Source of the DNA: a candidate division WOR-3 bacterium
GTDB taxonomy: Bacteria; Hydrothermota; Hydrothermia; Hydrothermales; JAJRUZ01
Assembly: GCA_039804025.1 (NCBI GenBank)
Contig: JBDRZP010000001.1
Location: forward strand, 1 to 64,000
Length of the DNA stretch: 64,000 bases
Direction of reading: 5' to 3'
Shown: piece after piece, positions 1 through 8,233 of the stretch
Layout: each line of letters begins with the position of its first letter
Position numbering within the stretch: the first letter of the stretch is position 1
The notes under the pieces: generated by a model
Databases searched by the model: none
What the model was told of the DNA's origin: nothing
The model's input: the letters and a program-made list of their open reading frames with translations, nothing else
Program-made: the position numbers and the translations under genes

Positions 1-1091
1 GTTATAATTTTGGGTATATTCTCATAAGAAATTGGTCAGGAGATACAATAAGGGTTGGAAGTAATCCCTATACAGTGTCAAATGGTATTGAATTTGCTTT
101 AAATCTTTTAAATGCTATAAAATTTTCTATTATGAATAATGAAGTTTTCTTTGTTCTTTCAGAGAGAAAAAATGCATTTTTAAATAAAATAAATGCAGCA
201 ATGAATAAGATAAATGAAAATGAGATTGATGAAGCAAAAGAAAAAATAATAGATGATGTTCTTCCTCATGCAAAGGAGTGGGTGAGAGGGGATGGAAGAT
301 ATGGAGTTATAAGGGCACTGGAAGCCTGTGTAATTGGACTTACAAATCCTTATGAAAAGTTTGTATATGAACCAATAAATACTATCTTATCTCTATCTGA
401 TAATTCTTACATGATTCAAATTAATGCACCCATTAAAATAATTTTCCCTGATCGGGTTGAGATAATTACAGGGAATTATGTAGAAAAATTAGAAGTTACT
501 TATCCTCCAACAATAACATTAGAGGGGGAAAATAAAGAAAGTTTAGTGAATGAATTCAGTAAAAATGCAGCAGTTAAAGAATCATTCAGAAAATTGGAAG
601 AGAAGGGATATGTAGATACATTAGGAATGAGAGACCCACAAGTTGTTGCACTTCTTCCAAATGAATTCTATCCACCCACTATAATGGGAGAATATTCTGG
701 TATTGCAATAGTCTGGGTTACCCAAACAGATTCTCCTCGTGTATCAGATATTGTGGTTGTTAGTGATGGTTATATTGTTAATGCTTTTGCTTCTTCAGGT
801 ATAATAGTTTCAACAGATCCAATCCAAATTTTTGTAGATTACTGGGAAGAGGTAATACCACCTCAATATCATCCCCAAGTTATTGAGAAGGGAGAAGAAT
901 CTTTACCTTTATATAATAAAGCAGCTTGTTTAAGTGAGTATTTAAGATGTATAGCATTGTGTTATATATTTACATGTCAACCAAGTATGGATTATGATTA
1001 TTGGATTTGTGTAAGAGATTGCATAAATCCCTGCTATGTGTATGCTACAATAAGAGCTTTCTCCTGTCTTATAAGGGGAGGTCAACAATGA
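1..1091 (+). CDS. Unrecognised protein with 8-Cys C-terminus (5' end outside window)
   Basis: The reading frame is open to the left edge of the window: codons in frame from base 3 give YNFGYILIRNWSG and then run through the GTG at 75. The true start is therefore upstream and 75 is probably internal. I do not recognise a family. The middle is soluble and mixed alpha/beta. The last 60 residues carry eight cysteines spaced C-x6-C-x3-C-x4-C-x10-C-x3-C-x3-C-x10-C, which suggests disulfides or metal binding and, if disulfides, an extracytoplasmic location. The stop overlaps the ATG of the next gene (ATGA), so the two are translationally coupled. Confidence 0.6.
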   Translation, partial: YNFGYILIRNWSGDTIRVGSNPYTVSNGIEFALNLLNAIKFSIMNNEVFFVLSERKNAFLNKINAAMNKINENEIDEAKEKIIDDVLPHAKEWVRGDGRYGVIRALEACVIGLTNPYEKFVYEPINTILSLSDNSYMIQINAPIKIIFPDRVEIITGNYVEKLEVTYPPTITLEGENKESLVNEFSKNAAVKESFRKLEEKGYVDTLGMRDPQVVALLPNEFYPPTIMGEYSGIAIVWVTQTDSPRVSDIVVVSDGYIVNAFASSGIIVSTDPIQIFVDYWEEVIPPQYHPQVIEKGEESLPLYNKAACLSEYLRCIALCYIFTCQPSMDYDYWICVRDCINPCYVYATIRAFSCLIRGGQQ

Positions 1092-1540
1092 AAAAAATTA
1101 TGTACTACTTTATACACCTCGTTCTGGTAATAATTTTATTTCTAACAGTTTTTTTTAATACTTATTCTAAATATCTTCTTTTCCCTTCGATTTTAAAAAG
1201 TGCCTTCCTTTCTTTATTGGTATTATTGCTACCAATAATCATTTATACTTTGTATAACCGTGCAAAAGAATCTCCATTTTTAAAAAATAAATCAACTGAA
1301 CTTTTTTACTTTTTCGACTTTCAAATAGGGGGAACCCTCTTTATTCTGACCTTCGCATATATTTATCTTTTTCTCTTTTCAACTTACCCTTCTAAGGGTA
1401 TAATATTTCACTTAGGCGTTTTAATTCTTGCAATAATATCATTCTTTTCTCCTATTCTTTTTTCTAAAAAGATGCGGATCTTCTGGAAGGAGGAAATTAT
1501 AAAGTATAAAGGGAAAAGGTTATTTGTAAGAGAAAAATAA
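1088..1540 (+). CDS. Small four-helix membrane protein
   Basis: I chose the ATG at 1088 because a purine-rich GGGGAGG lies just upstream and it overlaps the preceding stop as ATGA; the frame extends 29 codons further up but that part is out-of-frame Cys-rich coding of the upstream gene. The 150-residue product has four hydrophobic segments (near residues 5-22, 28-52, 76-94 and 104-122) and a basic C-terminus ending RLFVREK. No family is recognised. Tight coupling to the Cys-rich upstream gene suggests a shared role, perhaps membrane partner or transport or immunity-like function, but nothing in the sequence proves it. Confidence 0.6.
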   Translation: MKKIMYYFIHLVLVIILFLTVFFNTYSKYLLFPSILKSAFLSLLVLLLPIIIYTLYNRAKESPFLKNKSTELFYFFDFQIGGTLFILTFAYIYLFLFSTYPSKGIIFHLGVLILAIISFFSPILFSKKMRIFWKEEIIKYKGKRLFVREK

Positions 1541-1658
1541 ATTCCTAAATGTTAATCAAGAAAATCTATCTTCCCTAAAATAAAATCAGAAAAATATCTT
1601 TAAAATTTTGAAAATCAGTCAATCTTATTTTTATTATTTTAAAAAAAGGAAATTTTTT

Positions 1659-2435
1659 ATGCCAATTTACATAAAATTCCTTATTATAATTTTATTCCCG
1701 GTTTTTTTATTTTTTTCTAAAAATTCTAATTTATTTTATCTTATTCTGTCTCTTTTTACCCTTTTTTTAATCTATACATTTCTTATTGATTTTTATTACA
1801 AGAAATACATTTACGAGTTCATTGTTTATATAATTAATAACAAAAAGCTTCCCCCAAAAATAAAAAGAATAAAAGGAATTTTTGAAGGAATTGAAGAACT
1901 ATTAATAATGTTATACGATGAAATTTCTCTAAAAAATTATGAATTAAGAGAAGCAGCTTTCAGAGACCCACTCACAAAATTTTATAACCTTCTATATCTT
2001 GAAGAACATCTTAAAGATATCTTAAGCACTTTTAGAGGGGACGATATACCAGTTTTTATGATTGATATAGATTATTTTAAAAAAATAAATGATAATTTTG
2101 GACATATTCAGGGAGACCATTATTTAAGAGAATTTTCAAATGAAATTAGAAATTTACTAAGAGATACAAAAAATATTATTTTCAGATACGGAGGTGATGA
2201 ATTTGTTATCATTTTTGATGAACCCTTTGAAAAAGCAAAAGAAGTAATGGAAAACTTAAGAAAATATTTTGAAAATAAAGAATTTTCTATAGAGGGTAAA
2301 AAAGTAAAAACTACTTTAAGTATCGGTGGAGAAAGGTTTAACTGGGAAGAAATAAAAGATATTGAAAACATATTAAAAAAACTTGACATTAAATTATACA
2401 AGGCAAAAGAAAAAAGGAATACCCTTTATATTTGA
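1659..2435 (+). CDS. GGDEF diguanylate cyclase with membrane anchor
   Basis: Two N-terminal hydrophobic segments are followed by a GGDEF domain with the start DPLTKFYNLLYLEE, a metal-binding DIDYFKKIND and the signature RYGGDEFVIIF, so the active site is intact and c-di-GMP synthesis is the likely activity. The domain continues to TTLSIGGERF and the C-terminal helix. An upstream TTG at 1608 is possible, but the ATG at 1659 has AGGA eight bases before it, which I prefer (258 residues). No separate ligand-binding domain is visible between the membrane part and GGDEF, so any signal is probably sensed through the membrane segments. Confidence 0.85.
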   Translation: MPIYIKFLIIILFPVFLFFSKNSNLFYLILSLFTLFLIYTFLIDFYYKKYIYEFIVYIINNKKLPPKIKRIKGIFEGIEELLIMLYDEISLKNYELREAAFRDPLTKFYNLLYLEEHLKDILSTFRGDDIPVFMIDIDYFKKINDNFGHIQGDHYLREFSNEIRNLLRDTKNIIFRYGGDEFVIIFDEPFEKAKEVMENLRKYFENKEFSIEGKKVKTTLSIGGERFNWEEIKDIENILKKLDIKLYKAKEKRNTLYI

Positions 2436-2470
2436 AAAGAAATTCAAATTTATAGTATTTTTATTAAAAA

Positions 2471-2562
2471 GGAGAGGTGCCCGAGCCTGGTCGAAGGGGC
2501 ACGACTGGAAATCGTGCAGACCCCCAAAAGGGGTCTCGCGGGTTCAAATCCCGCCCTCTCCG
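2471..2562 (+). tRNA. tRNA-Ser(GGA)
   Basis: Acceptor strand GGAGAGG (2471-2477) pairs with CCTCTCC (2555-2561), with G2562 as discriminator. The anticodon stem CACGA/TCGTG encloses the loop CTGGAAA, giving anticodon GGA at 2507-2509. A long variable arm (stem CCCCC..GGGGT region after 2517) is as expected for serine. The T arm is GCGGG-TTCAAAT-CCCGC. The CCA end is not encoded; TTATTTTTTT follows directly, only 12 bases before the next ATG. Confidence 0.95.
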
Positions 2563-2574
2563 TTATTTTTTTAA

Positions 2575-4062
2575 ATGAATTTTTTACACATTTTCATTTT
2601 TATTCAAACTTCTTTAAATTTTTATTACAGAACACCTTTAAATTCCCTTTATTTTCTACATAGGGGATTTTTAGATGTATCTCAAGGAGAAGGTATTATA
2701 GGAGAAAACCTGAATCCTGCTTCTTTACACTTTGGAGCAAAAAATGAACTTGTTATATTTGGAAGCAATGGTTTTAAAACAGAAATAGACTTTAATATTC
2801 CTATTGGAATTGACTCCATAGGAGGAACTGAAATCCCAAAATATGAAATACCTTTAAAACTTACAGCAGAAGATAAAGGAGGATTTGATTTTTTAGGAGC
2901 AAAAACAAAAGTTGGTTTAATAGATCTAGGAATTTCCTACTATAATGAAGAGATATATGGAGCGAACCTTGATTTAAATTATCTAAATAACATTTCCTTA
3001 GATTTAAAAATAAAAGATTTTTTATCAAAAGAAGACCATCCTGATATACCAAAAAATGTAACAATACCTGTAAAAATAAAATTAGAGGGCGATGGAAACC
3101 TTATTTTTAATGGAAATGGTACTTTAAAAAGTCAACTTTCCCCTTTTAATATAGGTGCATCCATTGGATTTGGAATTATTGGTTTGGGAGCAGGAATCAA
3201 TATTAAAAGATACTCAGGAAAAGCTGATCTTAACTATGATATAAAGGGAAATTTTCAAAGTATAACTTTAAGAATTGATTCAACCTTCAAGGATAATCTG
3301 GGAAGACCCTGGAATGTAAATATAAGTATAAATGGACCCTTTAAGGACAAAATTTTCAATGATAAAATAACTGGTGATTTTTCAGGAACACAATTTGGAG
3401 TTGTTCTCGGTGCAAAAGTTCAGGTTCCTTTAATAACAGCAGGATTCTCCTTTAATTATAACTTTCCCTTCACCCTTTCTGGTGGAATTCAAGGACTCTA
3501 TTCTTACATTGATGGAATAAGCAAATATCTGATTGATACAAATAACATAACTGTTGATACTATAAACAGAACAATAACAGGACAAGTAAATATTGATTCG
3601 GTAGAGTTTTTTTATAATAACCTTGAACATGAAATTTTAAGGAAATCACTTAAATTTCCAGGACTTTTAGGGCTTAATGCAGGAGCAAATATAAACCTTT
3701 TAATTATAAATTTAAACCTTGCAGGTGGAATAGATTTACCTCAGGGAAGATATGCCTTTGGTAAAGCCTACTTTATGGTATCTTCAGGCTTTGGAGCAGG
3801 TTTCTTTCACATAAATTACGGAAGTGTTTTTTCATGGAGATATTTAAAATATGAGGATTTCTACCTATTTACACCTCCAAATGTTACATTTGGTTTAGGC
3901 AGTAACTTGAATCTCCCCTTCTTCTCACTATACCTTGGTGCAAGAACAACACCTTTCTTAGGAGTGCTTTCAGGTATACAGAAAATAGGTGGACAAGGGA
4001 AAAGATTTGTAAATCCATTAAAAACTTTTGCCTTTAACTTTGGAATTAAAATTAAAATTTAA
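2575..4062 (+). CDS. Predicted outer-membrane/surface beta-barrel protein
   Basis: This 495-residue protein has an N-terminal hydrophobic stretch that may act as a signal peptide, then alternating amphipathic strands rich in Gly and aromatics, for example FGIIGLGAGINI and LFTPPNVTFGLGSNLNL, typical of barrels. The early motif GENLNPASLHFG resembles the N-P-A-S/A start seen in FadL/PorV-like outer-membrane proteins, but I cannot assign a family. It starts 12 bases after tRNA-Ser and has no clear ribosome binding site; its TAA overlaps the ATG of ispA (TAATG). Confidence 0.6.
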   Translation: MNFLHIFIFIQTSLNFYYRTPLNSLYFLHRGFLDVSQGEGIIGENLNPASLHFGAKNELVIFGSNGFKTEIDFNIPIGIDSIGGTEIPKYEIPLKLTAEDKGGFDFLGAKTKVGLIDLGISYYNEEIYGANLDLNYLNNISLDLKIKDFLSKEDHPDIPKNVTIPVKIKLEGDGNLIFNGNGTLKSQLSPFNIGASIGFGIIGLGAGINIKRYSGKADLNYDIKGNFQSITLRIDSTFKDNLGRPWNVNISINGPFKDKIFNDKITGDFSGTQFGVVLGAKVQVPLITAGFSFNYNFPFTLSGGIQGLYSYIDGISKYLIDTNNITVDTINRTITGQVNIDSVEFFYNNLEHEILRKSLKFPGLLGLNAGANINLLIINLNLAGGIDLPQGRYAFGKAYFMVSSGFGAGFFHINYGSVFSWRYLKYEDFYLFTPPNVTFGLGSNLNLPFFSLYLGARTTPFLGVLSGIQKIGGQGKRFVNPLKTFAFNFGIKIKI

Positions 4063-4937
4063 TGGAAAATTTTTTAAGAGAGTATGAAATAAGGAAGAAA
4101 AAGATTGAAGAAAATCTTTTAAAATTCCTTTCCTTAGAAAATGTTACTTCACCTTTGAAAGAGGCAATGCAACACCTTATCCTTGCAGGTGGAAAAAGAA
4201 TAAGACCTATATTAACCTACGAAACTTATAGAATATGCGGTGGAAAAGAAGACCATGAAATAATACCTCCTGCATGTGCAATTGAAATTGTTCATACATT
4301 TACCTTAATACACGATGATTTACCCTGTATTGATAATGACGATTTAAGAAGAGGGGTCCCAACTGTCCATAAAGCCTATGGAGAGGACATTGCAGTTTTA
4401 GCAGGTGATGCCCTTTTTATCTACGGAATAGAAGTTTTTTTGAAATCAAAATCAGAACCTCTTAAATTGTTAAGAGCTTTAGATTCTTTTGTAAAAGCAC
4501 TTGGACCAAAGGGAGTAATTGAAGGAGAAGTTCTTGACATAAAAGGAGAAAAAATGGAACCAGATGAAAATTATCTCAAAAAAATTCATTTAGAAAAAAC
4601 AGCAAAATTTTTTTCATCATGTCTTGAAATAGGAGCAATTTTAGCAAATGCTAAAAAAGAAGAAGTAGAAAAATTTAAAGAAATAGGCTTAGAAATGGGA
4701 ATGGCTTTTCAGATACAAGATGATATTCTTGATTTAACAGGAGATAAAGAAAAAGTAGGTAAAAGGGTTAAAAAGGATATAAATAAAATGACCTATGTGA
4801 AGGTTTTCGGGCTTGAAAAATCTATTGAAATTGCAAAATCTCATATTGATAGGGCAAAATTTATTCTTGATAATTTACCCTATGATACAAGTTTTTTAAA
4901 AAATTTATGCGATTTTATAATAAAAAGAACCTTTTAA
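4062..4937 (+). CDS. ispA: Polyprenyl (farnesyl-type) diphosphate synthase
   Basis: Head-to-tail trans-prenyltransferase that condenses isopentenyl diphosphate with allylic diphosphates in the cytoplasm. Diagnostic motifs are GGKRIRP at residues 43-49, the first Asp-rich motif with the bacterial two-residue insertion (DDLPCIDNDD, 85-94) and the second (DDILD, 220-224). The residue five before the first motif is Phe (F80), which in this family tends to limit product length to about C15, although product length cannot be fixed from sequence alone. Length (291) is normal. It shares one base with the upstream barrel gene and overlaps the next gene by 31 bases. Confidence 0.92.
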   Translation: MENFLREYEIRKKKIEENLLKFLSLENVTSPLKEAMQHLILAGGKRIRPILTYETYRICGGKEDHEIIPPACAIEIVHTFTLIHDDLPCIDNDDLRRGVPTVHKAYGEDIAVLAGDALFIYGIEVFLKSKSEPLKLLRALDSFVKALGPKGVIEGEVLDIKGEKMEPDENYLKKIHLEKTAKFFSSCLEIGAILANAKKEEVEKFKEIGLEMGMAFQIQDDILDLTGDKEKVGKRVKKDINKMTYVKVFGLEKSIEIAKSHIDRAKFILDNLPYDTSFLKNLCDFIIKRTF

Positions 4938-6469
4938 TAATTTTAATCATTTTTACCTCAATTTTTGCACAGGATATTGAAGAAGAAGAGTTATCTGAAC
5001 CCCTTATTGAAGAAATATATCAAAAAGAATTTATAAAACTAAACATAAATAAGGCTGAATACAATGAAATTTTAGACATACCAGGGATAACAAAGGATTT
5101 AGCAAAAAAAATTATAGAAGAAAGAAAAAATGGTTTTTTTATTGATTTTAACGACTTTAAACACAGATTAAATTTATCCCCAGAGTATGATTACCTTGAG
5201 AATTATTTTGACTTTAATATTTTTATTTTTAACTTTTATCAGGAAACAAAGGGTTCATATTATGATAAATACGGAGAAAATAGATTCTATAGAAACGTAA
5301 AGGGAAAAATAAAAGGGCTTTACTCTATTTTTGATTTCGGGTTTACTCATTATAATTTCAGTGATATTGATAAATTTTATGGTGAAATAAAATATAAGGG
5401 ATTAAGCATCATATTAGGGGATTATCTTTTTGAATTCGGTAAAGGACTCCTGTTTGGAAAATATTATGCTTTTTCCCCTGAATTATTTTACTTGCCATCA
5501 AATTTAAAAAGGCTTAAGCCCGTTATTTCATATTCAAAAGATATAGGAATAAGGGGAGTAGCTTTTTCCTATAAAAATTTTGATACAGGTTTTGGTTATG
5601 AAAAAGATACCTTCTATACCTTTTTTATATCCTTTCCTTTTGAAAGATTACAGATTTTCCCTCTTGTCGGTTTTCTGAAAGACTTAAAAGAAAACAAAAA
5701 TTTACCCTTTTTTTCTTTAACAGGCTCAATATTTGGCTCTTTATACCTTTTTTATGAAATTGGATTCATTAATAAAAAAGTATTTTTTTATTCAGGAATA
5801 AGAAAAATATATGATTTTTCAAGACTGTTTGTATTTATTTATTCTCTTCCCAAGAACCATATAAACTATTTTAATACAAAATTTGACTGGAAAAGAGAAG
5901 GTAGAGATGAATATGGAGTAGGAGTAAGGTGGGAAGGAAAATTCAAAAGAATTCTTTTAAGATTTGAAGAAAGAATTTTTTTAAATTCTGAAAAGGCTGG
6001 GGGCTATGAAAGTTATATAAGAGGATCACTAAAACTAACTAAACCTTTTTCCTACTTTTTTGAAATAAAAGATAGAAAAACAAGTATTCATAGACTCCGA
6101 TTTAAAAATGAATTAAGTCATAAAACAAAAGAGTTTGAAATAAGTTATAAACTTTACTTTGAATGGGATAATTACATTCTTACATCACCGGGTATACTCG
6201 GCGGAATTGAATTTCAAAAGGGCATATTTTTCACCGGAATTTACAGTTTTAACATTAATGATTACAATAAAAGGATATATGTGTATGAAGCAGAACCACC
6301 ATCTTCCTTTTATTTAGAACCGCTATACGGAAATGGAAGTAGATTATATTTAGGATTAAGGATTAAATCAGAAATGCTATATATGTTAGCGAAGTACAGT
6401 GAAAATATTTCAGATAGAGTATTACCTGATAGAAGGGTAATTTTTATTATTACTTTAAAGAGCTATTAA
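4907..6469 (+). CDS. Helix-hairpin-helix protein fused to a predicted beta-barrel
   Basis: The N-terminus (NLLIILIIFTSIFAQ) is a signal peptide. Residues about 45-95 form a ComEA-like helix-hairpin-helix unit: LNINKAEYNEILDIPGITK followed by AKKIIEERKNGFFIDFNDF. The remaining ~400 residues alternate short aromatic-rich strands and turns, as in an outer-membrane barrel, and end with strand VIFIITLKSY. The HhH fold usually binds DNA; fused to a barrel at the surface it could relate to DNA uptake, and dprA is present in the window, but that link is inference. Its start lies inside ispA; its TAA overlaps the proposed start of recO. Confidence 0.65.
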   Translation: MRFYNKKNLLIILIIFTSIFAQDIEEEELSEPLIEEIYQKEFIKLNINKAEYNEILDIPGITKDLAKKIIEERKNGFFIDFNDFKHRLNLSPEYDYLENYFDFNIFIFNFYQETKGSYYDKYGENRFYRNVKGKIKGLYSIFDFGFTHYNFSDIDKFYGEIKYKGLSIILGDYLFEFGKGLLFGKYYAFSPELFYLPSNLKRLKPVISYSKDIGIRGVAFSYKNFDTGFGYEKDTFYTFFISFPFERLQIFPLVGFLKDLKENKNLPFFSLTGSIFGSLYLFYEIGFINKKVFFYSGIRKIYDFSRLFVFIYSLPKNHINYFNTKFDWKREGRDEYGVGVRWEGKFKRILLRFEERIFLNSEKAGGYESYIRGSLKLTKPFSYFFEIKDRKTSIHRLRFKNELSHKTKEFEISYKLYFEWDNYILTSPGILGGIEFQKGIFFTGIYSFNINDYNKRIYVYEAEPPSSFYLEPLYGNGSRLYLGLRIKSEMLYMLAKYSENISDRVLPDRRVIFIITLKSY

Positions 6470-7220
6470 AGAAGTCCTTTTTATAAAAAAAGAAAAAGGG
6501 TTAGTTCTAAGAACTATAAATTTTAAAGAAAGTTCTTTAATTTTTAAATTTTTTTCTGAAAAATCTGGAGGAGTTAAGATAATAGCCTTTGGTGTAAAAA
6601 GGACTACTAACCCTTATAAGGGAATAATATCAGCAGGAAATCTAATTGAAGTTATCTATCATAAAAAGGAAACTTCAGAGTTTGGTAAAATGAGAGAAGT
6701 AAAGCTTTTATGGAAACCGGAAAAAATTTTTAATGATTACAAAAAATTTCTAATCTCTTACTTTTTACTTGAAAAAATTGAAAAGTATATAGGAGAAAAT
6801 ACAAAATTTTCCTCAATATACGATTTTACCTTCTCTTTTTTAAAAGAACTAAATTCCTTGGGGGAGGTTAATAAAAATGTTCTTTTATCTTTACTTATGA
6901 AGTTTCTAAGTGTATCAGGTATCGGACCAGAACTACAAAATTGCATAAAATGTAAAAGGAAGTTAGAAGAGGGCTTTTTTATTACAAGTGAAGGAGGGAT
7001 GTTTTGTTTTAATTGTGCAAAAGAATTTGAGGAAAAAATCTATATTGATAAAAAAAATTTAGCCTATTTAAAATTTTTACTGAAGGAAAATACAGAAAAA
7101 TGTAAAAATTTAAAATCTCTTAATGAGGAATTGATTTTGAATATAATAGATAGTTTTTACCAATTTTATATTGGAGAGGATTTTTTAAAAAATTTATCCA
7201 AGATACTAAAAGAACTTTAA
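6465..7220 (+). CDS. recO: DNA repair protein RecO (non-ATG start)
   Basis: RecO loads RecA by displacing SSB, together with RecR. The ATG at 6690 gives only the C-terminal 176 residues. In the same frame the upstream bases encode the missing OB-fold, including GLVLRTINFKESSLIFKFFS and AFGVKRT, which match the usual RecO N-terminus. The frame is open back to a stop at 6456-6458 and holds no ATG, GTG or TTG, so initiation is probably at ATT 6465 (overlapping the upstream TAA as ATTAA) or ATA 6483. From 6465 the protein is 251 residues, normal for RecO. The zinc motif C-x2-C...C-x2-C (CIKCKRK and CFNC) is intact. It ends 4 bases inside the convergent gene. Confidence 0.88.
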   Translation: MKEVLFIKKEKGLVLRTINFKESSLIFKFFSEKSGGVKIIAFGVKRTTNPYKGIISAGNLIEVIYHKKETSEFGKMREVKLLWKPEKIFNDYKKFLISYFLLEKIEKYIGENTKFSSIYDFTFSFLKELNSLGEVNKNVLLSLLMKFLSVSGIGPELQNCIKCKRKLEEGFFITSEGGMFCFNCAKEFEEKIYIDKKNLAYLKFLLKENTEKCKNLKSLNEELILNIIDSFYQFYIGEDFLKNLSKILKEL

Positions 7221-8185
7221 GGACCCATTATCTGTTTCATTTTCTGCCTTATAATATCAAGCCTCTTTTTAAGTTCTTCCTGTTCTGTCTTTTCTCTTAT
7301 AAGTTTTGCTCTTACCTCTTCCTCTTCCTTCTTCAATTTTTCAATCTCTTCCTCAAGAAATTTCTTTTTCTCTTCAAGTTCCATAACAATTTTACCCACA
7401 TCTGTTTCCTCAAGTTCTTTCTTCTTCTCTGTTAATCTCTTTTCCAGGTCACTTATTTCCACCTCAAGCTCTTTTTTTCTTTCCTCAAGTTTTGCTATTG
7501 ATATTTTTGTTTCCTCTTCTGTCCTTTTTAGGTTCTCAAAAGTTAAATATTTTCTTTCCCTTGCCTCATAGTTTTTTATTTTTTTATCAATTGGAGAAAA
7601 TATTAAAATCTGTGAAAGCAGAAAGATAACTAAAGCTGAGATAAAAAATATTCCAAATAAAACTAACGGAGAATCTTTACTTTCCTGAACTTGAAATATA
7701 TCTTTTATAATAACATAACTTAAACCTATAACTAAGTTACCTACAGTTTTTTCTGTGTTTGCTGCTTCAAGTTTTATAGGAATTCTTAAATATATCAAAT
7801 TTGAATTTTGATTAATATTAAGACTTACATTCTTTCCAATATTAACCTCCTGACCTAAAATATCCTTTATTTTTTTACCCTCTTCCCCCGGTTTTGAAGA
7901 TACAAGGAAATTCCCATTAAGATCGGTTACAGCTACATATTCAATTCCAGAAACTTTCTTTAATTCTGAAACAATCCTACCAATTGTTTCCTTTTCTTCA
8001 AGTAAAACAGGATCAACAAGGTTTTTTGCAAAAACTGAAAGAATTTCACCATAATTCTTTTCAAGGAAAAATTCAAGATTCTTTGTATTAAATTTACTTT
8101 CACCTTTATAAAAATTTTGGTAAATAAAAAATGGAATTCCTGTAATTAAAAGCAGAATAAATAAAATAAATTTAAATTTTCCCAT
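7217..8185 (-). CDS. Membrane protein with Cache-like sensor and long coiled coil
   Basis: Residues about 5-24 are a signal-anchor, followed by roughly 140 extracytoplasmic residues with a Cache/PAS-like core (IEYVAVTDLNGNFLVSSKPG), a second membrane helix near 173-195, and a cytoplasmic C-terminal half that is almost all charged coiled coil (repeated E/K heptads, residues ~200-320). There is no HAMP, kinase, GGDEF or methyl-accepting hairpin that I can recognise. Placed back to back with a kinase/NtrC pair, it could feed a signal to them, but this is only proximity. Its last codon overlaps recO from the opposite strand. Confidence 0.65.
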   Translation of the reverse strand: MGKFKFILFILLLITGIPFFIYQNFYKGESKFNTKNLEFFLEKNYGEILSVFAKNLVDPVLLEEKETIGRIVSELKKVSGIEYVAVTDLNGNFLVSSKPGEEGKKIKDILGQEVNIGKNVSLNINQNSNLIYLRIPIKLEAANTEKTVGNLVIGLSYVIIKDIFQVQESKDSPLVLFGIFFISALVIFLLSQILIFSPIDKKIKNYEARERKYLTFENLKRTEEETKISIAKLEERKKELEVEISDLEKRLTEKKKELEETDVGKIVMELEEKKKFLEEEIEKLKKEEEEVRAKLIREKTEQEELKKRLDIIRQKMKQIMGP

Positions 8186-8233
8186 AATAATATTTTATGG
8201 AAATAAAAGAAAATTGTCAAGTAAAATTTTTAT

